Assembly: GCF_000218685.1 (NCBI RefSeq)
Contig: NW_006763295.1
Location: forward strand, 2,244,882 to 2,308,881
Length of the DNA stretch: 64,000 nucleotides
Direction of reading: 5' to 3'
Source of the DNA: Serpula lacrymans var. lacrymans S7.9
Lineage: Eukaryota > Basidiomycota > Agaricomycetes > Boletales > Serpulaceae
In this document: positions 33,542 through 45,483 of the stretch, piece after piece
How positions within the stretch are numbered: the first letter of the stretch is position 1
Layout of the letters: every line of letters begins with the position of its first letter
Notes under the pieces: generated by a model
Database searches by the model: none
What the model was told of the DNA's origin: nothing
What the model saw: only the letters and a program-made list of their open reading frames with translations
Made by a program: the position numbers and the translations under genes

Positions 33542-35015
33542 ATGTCAAGTGCTCCACCGCCATCGACGGCTGCTGGCTCTTCAGCAGAAGCGCAGGCGGC
33601 GGCATTCGCTGAAGACCCTCGTATATATTTCCTCAAGGAGACAGAAACTTGGAGGTATGAAGATGATGACGGAAGCGAAATGGAGTATGATGCCGTCAAG
33701 GGCACCTGGGTTCCCTTGGTAAGTAGTCAAACTCATTACCATTACCTGTGCACACCTGCACGATTCGTTCCTTTGTAGGTAGATGAAGATCTACTGAAGA
33801 AACAGCAAGCAGCCTATTCTGTGGCGGGTGTCGACGAAGCGGTGAGACATAAAGTATTATGCCCATTGGCTTCTCCTTAGTTCATCGTGGCAGACACCAG
33901 CCGCTCCCGTCCTGGCTCGTGAAAACAAGAAACGCAAAGAACCTGAAGACTACACGTCCGCTACGACCACCGCTGGACCTTCTTCCAAACGAGGCAAAAA
34001 TGATAAAAAGGACAAACCTGTCAAGTCCAAAAACACTGCTGTTTATGTCACGGGGTTGCCCCTCGATGCGGAAGCGGACGAGATCATCGAACGTTTTAGC
34101 AAGTGTGGCGTGATAGAAGAAGACGACGACGGAGATCCCAAGGTGAAGCTTTATGCCAGAGAGGATGGGTCTTTCAGTGGAGAGGCTTTGGTGGTATACT
34201 TTAAGGAGGACTCTGTTATACTCGCCGTAAATCTTTTGGATGATGCAGAGTTGAGGTTTGGAGATTCCTCTTCTGTGATGAAAGTTCAAAAAGCGGAATT
34301 TGGTCACAAGAATACAAGTGGCGTTGCGAGCGGCGAATCACAACCTCGAAAGACAGTAGACAAGAAGAAGGCTTCGAGACGAATAGGGAAAATGCAAAAG
34401 TACGTGTCCTTGGAAGGTACAAATCAGTTGGATTGACCTTGAGTTATTGTAGGAAACTACTTGAATGGGACGACGAGGATGGCTTTGGACCCTCGAAAAT
34501 GGAGGAAGAAAATGCTCAAGTCGTTAATAGGAATAGCCGTGTCGTCGTCTTAAAACACATGTTTACTCTGAAAGAACTTGAAAAAGACGCGTCCTTATTA
34601 CTGGACTTGAAGGAGGACGTGCGAGAAGAGTGTTCGACGCTAGGAGAAGTCACGAATGTCGTCTTGTACGATGTGAGTATTCCTTATCTCTAGTTCTTTG
34701 CATTTTCTCATGTCCACATGTTCAGAAAGAGGCCGATGGTGTGATGACCGTGAAGTTCAGAGATCCTTTGAGTGCACAAGCATGTATTCTCGTAAGTAAT
34801 TTATGACAATCGTCTGTTAAGTTAATTTTTATTAGTATATTTAGAAAATGAGCGGTCGCTTCTTCGATGGTCGTCGCGTTGAAGCATCACTTTACGCAGG
34901 AAAACAGAGATTCAAGCGTAGTGGAGCGTCCGATGAAATAGAAGGTGATGGTGATGAAGCTGAGAAACAGCGCCTGGATGATTTTGCCTCATGGCTCATG
35001 ACAGAAGGGGATTGA
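33542..35015 (+). CDS. CUS2: CUS2 / HIV Tat-specific factor 1 (HTATSF1) homologue, U2 snRNP splicing factor
   Basis: A nuclear splicing factor that binds U2 snRNP component SF3B1 and helps U2 assembly. The start is the ATG at 33542 (MSSAPPPSTAAGSSAEAQAA). The exons are 33542-33718, 33779-33841, 33894-34399, 34453-34672, 34726-34791 and 34845-35015, all with GT-AG introns of about 50 bp. The N-terminal part has a short aromatic/acidic motif (YFLKETETWRYEDDDGSEME) typical of the family. The first RRM starts TAVYVTGLPLDAEADEIIER. The second domain is a UHM: RNSRVVVLKHMFTLKELEK, then EECSTLGEVTNVVLYD, then KMSGRFFDGRRVEASLY, with the RXF-type motif RFF used for ULM binding. Length (about 400 residues) fits fungal Cus2. 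The C-terminal acidic tail is short. Confidence 0.92.
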
Positions 35016-35374
35016 TTCGACTACCCGACTTGTTTATATTTTCTGTGTTATGCTACCACCCTTACGTACGGATTATATATGTGTGATTCTACACCTAGGT
35101 GAGCTAGAAATGGGTATCAGACTCTTTGAAATCATCTATGTGCAAAGCACTATGAAGCAACAAGTGAAATTAAGTAGCTAACGGCAGTGTAGTCAAAACT
35201 AGTTGAGAAGTGACATCTGAGAGAGGTCTGCCTCATTTTCGTTCCTAGATGACTCCTGACGTATGTGTTCTGATGATATACTACCACGAGCGCTGTATTC
35301 ACCGGTTACGGTGTCTATGGATGTATAAATTAGTATCAGCAACTGTTATAATGAGATAAGTGGAATGACAGAAA
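35016..35374. other. Intergenic region between convergent genes
   Basis: Contains the 3' ends of CUS2 (plus) and the membrane protein (minus). No other feature seen. Confidence 0.5.
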
Positions 35375-36981
35375 CTAGCCTTCTGGTTTTTTTCTTGGTA
35401 GCATGCCCACAACGACAGCTAACAGCCCCCATGCAAACCTATGAACGAATAGATCTTTTTTAGAAAAATCCAAAGTAGTTCTGTCTAGATTGTGCACGTA
35501 CAAAAATATTGACAGAGTTGCCGAAGCAACGCTCATAAAAAGACTTCCTGGTGTCTTCAACTTGCTGGTGCTGCAGATATATTGGGTTTGGATGACAGCA
35601 GGTGGTGTCGCCGTGTCTGCGGAGGGAACGGATGTCATATTGACGTACGCGAGGGGTACAGACGCTACGAGAGCACTTTCGGCGTACGGCGCGTTAGAGG
35701 AGATGGAATGGTTGAAAGATGTGACGTTGGTAAGGATCTATTCAGAGTTGGAATATTATATTTAGCGTTTTACTCTGAAAAGCTATTAGCACTATACATT
35801 ATTAGGGGTCCAATGTCCTATATCCATGCGTACGGTTGCATAGAATACTTGCGCAAGATTCTGAAGCGTATCGGTGCTGGCCTGAACAACTTCAGCATAA
35901 TTGTTTGTATTTGCAACGATAGCGAGACTCGATTGTAAAATGCCATTATACCAGGCGATAGTGATATTTGGAGACTCGTGATCGCAGTCAGAACTGGTGC
36001 ACTGGGGCTCGAATTGGACTGTCACTTTGTAAAGCTGATTGGGGGACGATCCGTTGACCACAACGTATTGGGTGTTAAATATGGGGCCGTAGGCGTCGTC
36101 TGCAGTTACAGAGAAGCGAGACAATCAGATATACAAATAGTTCCTACGAGTGGCTGGAAAGGAAGGAAGAAAAAGACAAGTGACTCACCCCCAAAACCGT
36201 TCATGGTGTCTAGAATAGCACGCGCTAAACTATTTTCAGAGAAAACGGATGAAGATACTGAACCAACTATAGGGTGATTGGTATATGACCATGAAGTACT
36301 GGCCTGAAACCCCAATTGCGAACAATTGACAGAAGCCTGATAGTTCAATAGTTCATTCCGATCTTTTGAGTAAATAGCAGGGGAAAGAGTGAACGGCAAA
36401 CCTGAGCTGAGACAGATCGATCTCCAGGGGCAACTATAATTTGGATAGTGGAGACATCACACGCATCAAGGCGATTATTGGCATACAAAAAGTCGCCCTG
36501 TGAGCCGGTTGAATTGATGTCGAAAATGGAGTAGGGGAATGCAGAAATATTTGTGCGAATAGTATCTCCGAGCTGAAAGGAGTGCTCTTGACATCCTGAA
36601 GCAGTGGAGTTCCACGATAAAGTCCAAGGTAATTTCTGGCTGGCGATGTAATTGGACGACACCTCGGTCACAACATCATATCCTGTATAGTCGAATTGTA
36701 TTGCAAAGTGATCAGTTACAAAGCCATGCTTATCCACACCCTCAATTATAACCACTCACCCACAAGAAACACGTTCAGCGCACATAAAGCACCGAATGTA
36801 ATCACGCAGAAGAAAAGAATAATAGAGGTTGCATAATTCCAGCGTCGAGTATACGATCTAGTGACGAAGAATTGCTATAGAAGTTATTCAGTTACGACGC
36901 CACAACTGCTATCAGTGACAAATGGGTGAGATATCTCTAACATACAAAGCTGAATACTGGTATACCGAACGGAAATCTCAT
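35375..36981 (-). CDS. Conserved Agaricomycete membrane-anchored protein with N-glycosylation-rich ectodomain
   Basis: I recognise the general pattern of a fungal family of unknown function but no named domain. The start is the ATG at 36981 (MRFPFGIPVFSF), with the second exon giving QFFVTRSYTRRWNYATS and then the hydrophobic helix IILFFCVITFGALCALNVFL, a signal anchor. The middle holds many N-x-S/T sites and cysteines (for example SWNSTASGCQEHSFQLGD, FDINSTGSQGDFLYANN, YQASVNCSQLGFQAST, VQFEPQCTSSDCDHESPN). The C-terminus has a second hydrophobic helix (FAWGLLAVVVGMLPRKKPEG in part), so the large loop probably faces outside or the lumen. Five or six introns are visible. The function is unknown. 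Confidence 0.65.
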
Positions 36982-37140
36982 TTTGTTTAGCTGAACACCA
37001 AAGACGGGATGAAATTGGAAGGCCGCGAGGGTGTTTGCTCGAGGTATGGTACAAGGTCAACTGCACAGATCAAGGGACAAGTCTGGTGTGGTAGCAAGAT
37101 GGCTACTTATTTCAAGCGACAGTGACATGATGCTACTATA

Positions 37141-37368
37141 TCAGCAAGTAGGCGTGGAACCGCCGAAGTAACTATTTGTATTGTCAGCCTTTACTAAACA
37201 AGTAGGGATGTTCCCAGAGGAGACTGAACAGCTTACTTGGGAAAAACTGATCCCATAAGGTACCAAATCTGTCAAAGCTGATGCTCCGAGAATTGCTGGT
37301 GCGAAAAGCGCTGCTGCATTATGGAACGGGAAAACAACAAGCCTAGATCCGAGGCATACGCAACTCAA
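37141..37368 (-). other. Unassigned open frame with hydrophobic segment, possible gene remnant
   Basis: The frame contains NAAALFAPAILGASALTDLV and ends GGSTPTC. A preceding frame at about 37460-37370 reads SITPPKNTNGTAYKPGIPLE. The two could be exons of a small gene between 36982 and 37588, but I cannot find a convincing start. It could equally be a decayed fragment. The rest of 36982-37588 shows nothing else. Confidence 0.2.
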
Positions 37369-37588
37369 ATGCTGTAAAGCATAGCGCAGGAAGACCCTCT
37401 AAAGGTATTCCTGGTTTGTACGCAGTACCGTTGGTGTTCTTTGGTGGCGTAATGCTAAGGACTGTAGTGAACGATATAAGGAAACTAGAGAAGCAATTTC
37501 ATTATAAAATGGAAAATGACAGGAGATGCACGATACAAGTCCGTCCTTGCGTGATTCAATATTAAGCAATGAAATATCAGATTCTCCA

Positions 37589-40500
37589 TCACCAACAACT
37601 GCACAATGGTTGCGCAGTAACCATTTCTAAACGCTGTGCAGCGCCATCAGATACTATACATCAACACAGCTGATGATCAGAAACTCACTTCTACGATGAC
37701 AGTTTTCTTCTGTGGAACATCAACATCAGAGTTCATCCAATTAAGACCTTGATCTTGCTGTTGCCGGAAGTGGGAGCGACCACCGTGACTGATCCAACGT
37801 GCATGGTGGGGTGACGTTAGTGTATCAACGTGAGACATTGATTTGGACATTGCTGTTAGATCTTCTTCCGTCATCGAGTTGGCTAATGATTGATCCTCTG
37901 GAACAGCCGTTAAACCCCCTGGGCTCCCGGGTGGTGAGAATTGGGACGAAGATAAATCCACATTAACAGTCGGGGGTTCCAGACATGTGTCAGACTGGAG
38001 CAAAGGGCGTGTAGACGAGTCTGCAACATCGACTTCTTCTTCATCCTCTTCGTGCAGAGTTTCTTCTACGCCAAGACGCTTCAAACTAGCTTCAACTGCA
38101 TCCAAACGCTCGAGGTGTTCAAGGACAGTGACACCAGTCGTGCCGGGGTGAACCTTTTGGAACTTGGCAGAGAAAGGTACAGGTCGTGAGGCTTCAGCCG
38201 ATCCCCGGCGAACAGGAGGCGGGAAATCGCTTGAGTAGCTTTGACTGCGAGCGCGACGAGGCAGCGGCATTGTGCTGATTGATGGTCGCGGAGAAGCAGT
38301 TAATGGCCCTACACCAGCAGGACGTGGTATTTCTTCCATTACCTCTATTTCATCGTCCCATACAAGAGCTTTGGTCCTTCGCGTCAGCTCAAGAGGTCCT
38401 AATCAACGTAAATTCGTGTTTTGTCACCAATAAAACCAGCAGCTTACCCTCGTCCTAGACGAAGTCACAGATAGAATGGGTGAGATATGAAGAGCGTGAC
38501 GGCGTGAAGGCAAAAGGTTGTTAACTCACTGCATGTTTCAAGGATTCGACTATGTTATAGGCTTGACCCTTAATGACTGCCAATTGTCTCTAAAAGAACA
38601 CTTTCTAGGCAATAAACGAATGAATCAGGGATATGACTGACTCTGAACATCTTCGGGTGGAAATCCGGGTCCACAGCAAAGAGCTTTCGAAGCTGAAATG
38701 TCGTTTCCTCCCACCATATTTTCGACGTGAGTAATGGCAAGAAGTGATTTCGTGTCTGCTGACTAAACGGCCTCCCTATCAAACTCACAGGAAGATAAAG
38801 CCAGCCATAAGTATAGGATCGCCAACCGTGAGGGTGTTCATGCGGGAATGACAACGAGTTGTCTATAGCAGCGATGTGGATATGGGGGTGGCGAGTATGA
38901 TCGGGTTGTGAAGAGCTACTCGGGGACACGGAAGGTAAGAAGGGATCGATAGAAGTTGGTCCTAGTTGGGAGGTACTAGGCGCCGGAGTGCGCTGCATCT
39001 GGCTCGATATTGTCATCTGAGGATGAGCTGAACGAGATGGTGCTACATCGACAAGAGATTTCTCGTGGTCACCCTCACAGTACTTGATCATATAATTATC
39101 AGCACCACGATCTGTGTTGAGCATTAGATAATCTAAATGTGTGTCAGATGATTTCAAATGAAAATATATTTGGAGAATACCCAGAATGACGAGCCTGCCA
39201 ATGAATTCACAGTGAGCAAAGAGACATTGGTGAAGGAAGATGAGACGTACTTCTCCAACTCTTCTCGGAAGCTTTGCTGCAGAGCTCGAGACCAGTAGAA
39301 AGGGCGACCAGATTCACCATCTTCCGTAACATCAAATAGGACTCTTTCATCCTCAGGGTCTTCTTCCAGCTCATCCTCTTCACCGGTCTTACCACAGATG
39401 ATTTTGAATGCGCCTAAAAGTTTCTTCGTAGTATAACCCTTACGATGCGTGGAGTCGTCGAAGGTATCGGCGATGGACCTTCCGGGCCAAGGGTGCTTTC
39501 TAAGAAAGTCGGAAGCATCTTACAAAAAAATTGTCAGTGTCAAAAGTGTACTTGGACCAGTAAAGCAGCTGACACTAACCCGAGTAACCATGCAGGAAGT
39601 ACTGCATGCTTCCTATTTTCTCGGGTAAAGGTTTTCCTTTCTTCGCCGCATTCCTATCAAGCCAGTCGTAGAAAAATGCCTGAAAAGACACGTCATTGGC
39701 ATGATAAGTCAGATTCGATATAAGTAATAGAATTATCGCACTGGGCTTGACAAGGATACGAGTTGAGTGCGAGGCACAATATTTAAATCTAGTCGTTCGT
39801 CTAATAAGGAACCAGCAGCCTCGGATATATAACTTATACAAATACGTGAGCTCCAGTCCAAACAGAAGTATGCATGAATAAACTGACCTCAGATTAGGAA
39901 TGAGACAGCTTCGGCCAAATGGGATAATCCACCGAAATTGACGATGTATCCATTTGGTGGTCTATAAACAACGAGATCAATCGTAGGTCATTTAATTAAC
40001 AGTACGGCGCGGAACCCACGCACCTTGGGATTCAGTCGACCGTAAGGCTCTTCGTCTTTGGGTTTAAATACACTACAATATTGTTTTAGCACAAGACATT
40101 CATCAGAAATTAAGCAGACTTACGCTACAGTTTGCACCCTGCCTTCGACTTTAGCACGTGCAAAGTAAGATCCAGATGACCCTTTAACGATCATTTTTGG
40201 ATGTATGCCAGCAGCAATAGCATTTCGAACGGACTGTGCCAGGCTACCCATTATGAGCCACGAAAATAACTCCCAGAAGGCAGAGCTCACTTGTCAAAGA
40301 CTGCCTGTGTCATGGGAGGCTTGTGATCCAATGTCTTGACCTAATCGGCATGAGTAGTCAGATCACTGTCATTTTGATGGCATGATGAACTTCAGACGTC
40401 AACTCACGGGGCGGTCGCTAGTGGATATAACTATCGCATGCGGTTCGAAAACACTCTGCCATATCTCTTTGCGCGAATAGTCCTCCACTTTCTTCTTCCT

Positions 40501-40741
40501 CTTTACCTTCTGGGCAATGGATTCCGTCCATCTACGCAAGGCTCAGAATGGAAAGCTGCATGGCAAAGCATAGTACTAACCTTTTGAAGGCACTATCCAA
40601 TTTGCTTAAATCAATGTGCCCCGGACGGTGAGGACGACGCGATTCATGTGGAGCTGGCTTGGCAAAGGACTCCTGGCCTTCAATATACGTCTCCTCGTCA
40701 CCACTTTGAGGTAAAGGCTCATAGCCAGTAGAACTAGGCAT
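37589..40741 (-). CDS. LSB6: Phosphatidylinositol 4-kinase type II (LSB6)
   Basis: Makes PI4P at vacuolar, endosomal and plasma membranes. The start is the ATG at 40741 (MPSSTGYEPLPQSGDEETYI). The N-lobe has HPKMIVKGSSGSYFARAKVE, which includes the GSSGSYF nucleotide loop, and VFKPKDEEPYGRLNPK with the ATP-binding Lys. After short exons (GRSCLIPNLS, YISEAAGSLLDERL, VSLSSPAFFYDWLDRN) comes the C-lobe with YLMLNTDRGADNYMIKYCEG, the RGxDN catalytic motif of type II kinases, and AAIDNSLSFPHEHPHGWRSY with the metal-binding Asp. The C-terminal third is disordered and Ser/Pro-rich. I end the gene at 37589 rather than 37677 because a GTGAGT...CACAG intron after KKTVIVE restores the family's ending RLEMVTAQPLCSCW. 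Confidence 0.9.
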
Positions 40742-41192
40742 GACTGGGTGGTTCAGGTACAAGACTTGGATAGAAATACGCTGCCAGGATGTCGAACAGT
40801 AACAAGAATGGGTTTCTTGGGCTGTGTGCACGCAGTAAGACACGGTAACCGCATTCTACGAGCCACGCAAGCACGTGTAAAGTTGCATAACGTTATGCTC
40901 TACTTCTAAGCCGAATTGATCAGGGGTGCAACCATGTATGGTATCAAAGTAAAATATGACAGAGTGCGGAAGTATTTATTGTACGAATATACTGTAAGGA
41001 ATAGTTTGATTATTGGGGGAATATCTAGAAACCTATGGTAGCTAACAAACTTCTCAGGTGGGTGTGAATCAAGGTTTCGGTCACTTGACTATAGACCATT
41101 GACATAGCATTTCTTCTACTGTAAAGGTTAGGTCGTGAAAGCTCATATATTCACAACGCGACTTACACCGTGTTGCTGGCGTTATGTGACTT
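40742..41192. other. Intergenic region between LSB6 and SSU1-like gene 1
   Basis: Should hold the LSB6 promoter and the 3' end of the transporter gene. No further feature. Confidence 0.5.
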
Positions 41193-42700
41193 TTACGGAG
41201 GAGAGAGGGAAGTACCAGTCGACGTTTGTGCCGTTCCACTATGCATATCCTTCTCCGAAAATGGAAGAAGCGTAGCATCGGCTAGACACGGAGCTTTGAA
41301 GATAGAACGATCCATAACTGCCGGTATTGTTTTGAAAAAAATCACAATCCACAAGATGAAGACGATGACTGTCGAAGAAAAGCCGTCAGACTGATTTGTA
41401 GAAATTGGGAAACCAATGGAATAACTCACTCGACCAAATGGTACCAAAAACGAGGAAGAAATCGCTGTTGAGTACTTTTCCTAGTTGCACCGAAAGGAGA
41501 GCATATACGGCGTTTGGGAACACGAGACCCCAATATGCAATGGAGAATGGGATCATTTTCTCCTTCCTTACTATGTTAAGGATAGAAAGTATCGCAATCA
41601 AGATCCAACATATACCCATCGACCACAAAGCGTAGGCCCCACAGAAGCAAACAGCATATATCATCTGTCCCGCGAGTGCTGACGAAGGGAAGTTACCATT
41701 CAGATGTAATGGTAAAAGTTCTGACAAGTCTTGGCCGTTCACGAGAAGAGAATAACCGCCTTGTCCGAGAGGACCGAGAACGACGAAAGCTGACAAGATA
41801 AGGTTGACTTCCGGGGGTCCATTGGTGATAAGGCGTGTTAGGTAAACCGTGATCATCATCATCGCCAGACTGAGACCAATGATAACCATAGTAAAAGAAA
41901 TACTCGTGGTGAGGAGGGCTATAGTCGTTGTATGTGGCTTTATGGCTGCAGATAGGAGACCACCAGTTGACGACGCGACTATGAGGGTTACAACTGGAAG
42001 TAACCAGATCGCAGACATTTTGGGTATAGCATGATCATGTTTAATCATCCTTTAGAGCAGGTGAGATTTGTGAGGAGATGGAACCCGCAATGAAACGTAC
42101 ATTGTATAAACCATTCCAAAGGCAACAGCAAATGATATTACTGAATCAAGCCACCACAATCCCCACAATGTGTATAAAAACCCGGTCCCGGCAAAACCCC
42201 ATTCTTGGTTTGCAACCTGAACATGACATCAGATGCAGCTCAATAAATACATCTGTGCATATACTCACTAAAGCAACGTTGATGAGGGTAGCAGCACCCA
42301 TGGGAAAAGCACCTATAAACAGGCTCTGCGCAGGATGCCGAAGCATAATTGGCCAGAGCTACGAGAGAAAAGCAATTAAACTAACATATCCGCCAGACGC
42401 GAAATATATTGCAGACCTCAGGAAACAAAATATAGCGAGCAATTGTAGCAGCGCATATAACCACGAAGAGGAAAAGGTTCAAGAAAAAGACGAGTAGGGT
42501 AACGATTTTAATGGGCAGACTTCCAGAACCATAGGGGAATGAGTGTACGAGAGCTGAAACAGCACCAGTACCCATGATTACTGTATGCCATGCAGGAGTA
42601 AAGTGACTGAAAGCTAGGTGAGAGCCATGACCCACGACGCGAAAAGAAATACATACCGAATACACTCTTTCCAACTCTTCCGCGGTGAGGTAGTTGCCAT
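41193..42700 (-). CDS. SSU1/TDT-family sulfite efflux or C4-dicarboxylate transporter, copy 1
   Basis: A tellurite-resistance/dicarboxylate transporter (TDT) family membrane protein; Ssu1 exports sulfite and Mae1 carries malate. The start is the ATG at 42700 (MATTSPRKSWKECIR), joined across an intron to HFTPAWHTVIMGTGAVSALV, the first helix with the conserved FTPAW motif. Further helices are IVTLLVFFLNLFLFVVICAA, MLRHPAQSLFIGAFPMGAAT, MSAIWLLPVVTLIVASSTGG, FTMVIIGLSLAMMMITVYL and IYAVCFCGAYALWSMGICWI. I read the last intron from TCGA|GTGAGT to TTCGACAG, giving WSIIVFILWIVIFFK and KAPCLADATLLPF before the stop at 41193. This matches the ending of the neighbouring copy. About ten helices are expected and the blocks are all present. 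Which substrate it carries cannot be read from the sequence. Confidence 0.85.
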
Positions 42701-43309
42701 GATGGTCAAGATGGTAAAAGTCAAAGTTAAATGGGCACCTTTCGACGAAGCTCCGGAGATAGAACAATGCAAACCAGCTAGAGAATGGAATGACTCGACT
42801 GAAAACCCATGGCTGCGCTGTCCTATATATGCAGTCTACGAATTCCGAATTATTGTTGATCACTGTTGCCCGTAATATCCGAATCTACGTTGAGCTCCGC
42901 ATCGACCGCGTGCAGTCATGAAGCACTGTATAACGTTGAAAGTGGATGGTGAATCTATTGTTATGATATCCGCGTTGCTTTCTTGTACGACGGAAGGATA
43001 AAAGGTATTCGTGGAGGTGAATGAACCTTTGAAATGCGAGTTGTGGCGTATGGACAAGAAACGACATATTGCCATAATAGGAGATTCCCTAGGCGAATTC
43101 CGAATAAAGTTAAGTCATGTGAGTAAGTAAGCTCCGAAACTCAAGACACATCCAGTCGGCTATCCGGCATCCGATTCCCGGTTTCATCCGATTAACCAGC
43201 ATATAATATTGTAGTATTTAATTCGAAAACAACGTACAGGACAAGAACTCTAGGTGAACCTTGAGAAGAGGTTCGCGGAAGCAGTCAGATGGGATAGTGA
43301 CAAGCTCTC
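42701..43309. other. Intergenic region between the two SSU1-like genes
   Basis: Contains the promoter of copy 1. No additional gene is supported. Confidence 0.5.
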
Positions 43310-44884
43310 TTATACTTCCCCTACGACTTCGGTTTTGGGCGGCTCCAACACGCTCACTTCTTCTAAACAGGGGGCATCGAAAATCACACCTCCTGGAATC
43401 AAGCACACAGTAGGGACAGCGACACATATCCACAGCAACAACGTCCCCGCAGCATATATAGCACCATAAACCCTGAAAAACGGCGAGTCGAACGTCCGTG
43501 AAAGCTGTATCGTCAGGTTTGCGTAGACGCCCTATCAAAAGATTGATCTTGATCAGTACTGACAGGCACGATCAGCATGTACATGCATGAGAACGTAACG
43601 TACATTAGGGAATATCATTGACCAGAAGGACAGCTTGAATGGAACGTGATCATGGCGAACAACTTGCTGGATGCCTAACACTGCATAGACGATCCACATA
43701 GTGGCAAATGACCAGAGTACGACAGAAATCCCGATGCAAAAAACATTGAAAGTGTCTCCTACAAATTTCCACCGCAGGAAATCAGAGTCACCATAGTTCA
43801 GCGGTAAGAGAGACTGCAACGACTGTCCAATTAGGAGAATAGAGTATGCAGCTTGCCCGGACGGGCCAAGAGGATAAAAGGAGGATAGAATACCGATCCC
43901 AGCGGGGTAGCCGTATACCACGAGTCGGAGTATGTAGATAGTGAGCATCATCAGTGAGAGGGAAAGACCAATTGTGACCATGAAGACCGCGAATACGATA
44001 GTAAGTAATGCGTGGGATGGCGAGTATATCTGCAAGGCGGGAGCAATCACGCCGCCAGTCGACGACCCGACTACCAGTGGGACAACTGGTAATATCCAAG
44101 CAGTTGTCATCGTTTTCAGCGAGTGTTCCTGGCGTGTTTTCCTGTGGCACAAGAGTAAGGGCTTTACCATATAGCTGAACAAATGAACGAACATGATGTG
44201 CATCAGCCAAAAGCACGAAATAAAGGACAAGGCAACGTCGAGCCACCAAAGGCTCCAGATAGTATACACAAAGGCCTTTCCACCAAAACCGTATGTCAGA
44301 AAAATGTCACCAATAGCGACATTGATTAACGTGGTGGCCCCCATTGGAAAGGTGGAGAGGTATAAGCTTTGAACAGGATGTCGTAGCATTCGAGACCATA
44401 TCTTGGGAAATAATATGAATCGCGCTGCACTCACGGCCGTGAAGAGAACAAACAGCGCAAGATTCAAGAAAAAGAACAGGAAAGTGAAGGCTTTCATTGG
44501 CTGCGATTCATTGCCATATGGATAGTTGTGAAAAAGCATGGAGATAGCGCCAGTTCCTTCGAGAGTAAAAAGTCAGCCAAACGAAACAACCGAAATTATG
44601 CAAGGCATTTTAGATGGTATAGGAATCAAACTCCAAGCATGCAGCCTAAGCCTGTCTCTGTGGCGAGTGTGCAATGACATGAAATGGGAATGACGATTTA
44701 ACGCACCCATTGTCACAGTAAACCACGCAGGGGTAAAATGACTATATACACCCAAAAATCAAATACGTGCCTCATGATTAGATCGGCCCAGAAGTGAATA
44801 GAATGGTACAACGACATACTGAACAATGTCTCTAAGAGACTTCTTGGCGAGAGTTGTGGAAGTCATTTCACGATGAACGGTCAT
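43310..44884 (-). CDS. SSU1/TDT-family sulfite efflux or C4-dicarboxylate transporter, copy 2
   Basis: A tandem paralogue of the gene at 41193-42700, in the same orientation. The start is the ATG at 44884 (MTVHREMTSTTLAKKSLRDI). The first conserved block is HFTPAWFTVTMG, interrupted by an intron. The large exon 44539-43613 holds most helices: AFTFLFFFLNLALFVLFTAV, MLRHPVQSLYLSTFPMGATT, TTAWILPVVPLVVGSSTGGV, FMVTIGLSLSLMMLTIYILR and FPLNYGD-like loops. The terminal exon encodes GVYANLTIQLSRTFDSPFFR, then a helix (AGTLLLWICVAVPTVC), then FDAPCLEEVSVLEPPKTE and a stop at 43310. Tandem copies of this family are common in fungi exposed to sulfite or organic acids. Confidence 0.87.
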
Positions 44885-45025
44885 GGTCTGTTCGTTGGAG
44901 GGTCAATTCAACATCCTAGCGCTTGGGGAAAGTTTAGAAAGCCGAGGTAGCACCGTGACCACGTTGTGAGTGTGCTTTTATAGCCATGTGAATCCAGAAA
45001 CCGTGACACGCTTTCGAGAAGTGTG

Positions 45026-45395
45026 TCAAAGATGACTGATACTTTGTCGAGACGAGTTCGGCCACTGTTGTGGATGACCGATGCACCTATAATTATTCGA
45101 AATTCGAATCACATTTAGGTCACCGCGAAATTTAAACTTGAATACGAAAGTCATAGCCCGGCTTTTAGACGCGCTATCTGCAGGCGCCACTGGCACGATC
45201 TGGACAATTTGACCATCCTTGGCGCCATACAGCGCAAATCCTTTCCAGTTCACTTGTAGATGCAGGATGTCACTGATGCCAGTCGGCAGCGAGGTCTGAA
45301 TTGGCGTATGCTGGTCTCAAGCTTAGCTCAGGGACTGAATGAGACAAACCAGGGAGAGCTAGCCCTCATGGGATTCTCACGCGGAAGCTTTGCAT
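45026..45395 (-). CDS. Small hypothetical protein, about 100 residues
   Basis: I do not recognise it. An ATG at 45395 (MQSFR) is followed by a GTGAGA donor, and an acceptor near 45313 continues in phase as HTPIQTSLPTGISDILHLQV and NWKGFALYGAKDGQIVQIVP. The long second exon has protein-like composition through FVFKFKFRGDLNVIRISNNY. The last codons may lie beyond another donor (AG|GTGCAT), so the end at 45026 is provisional. It is divergent from the gene at 45484 with only about 90 bp between starts. Confidence 0.4.
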
Positions 45396-45483
45396 GATAC
45401 TATAAGAACAGACACGGCGACCTCTGTAATTATTTTTTTGTTTCCTTTCTGCCATATACCCTCCTACGCTCAGTCTCACCGAC

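Noticed and set aside
37677..37688. Stop at 37677 as the end of LSB6
   Set aside because: The codons before it form a GTGAGT donor, and splicing to 37633 or so restores the family ending RLEMVTAQ.
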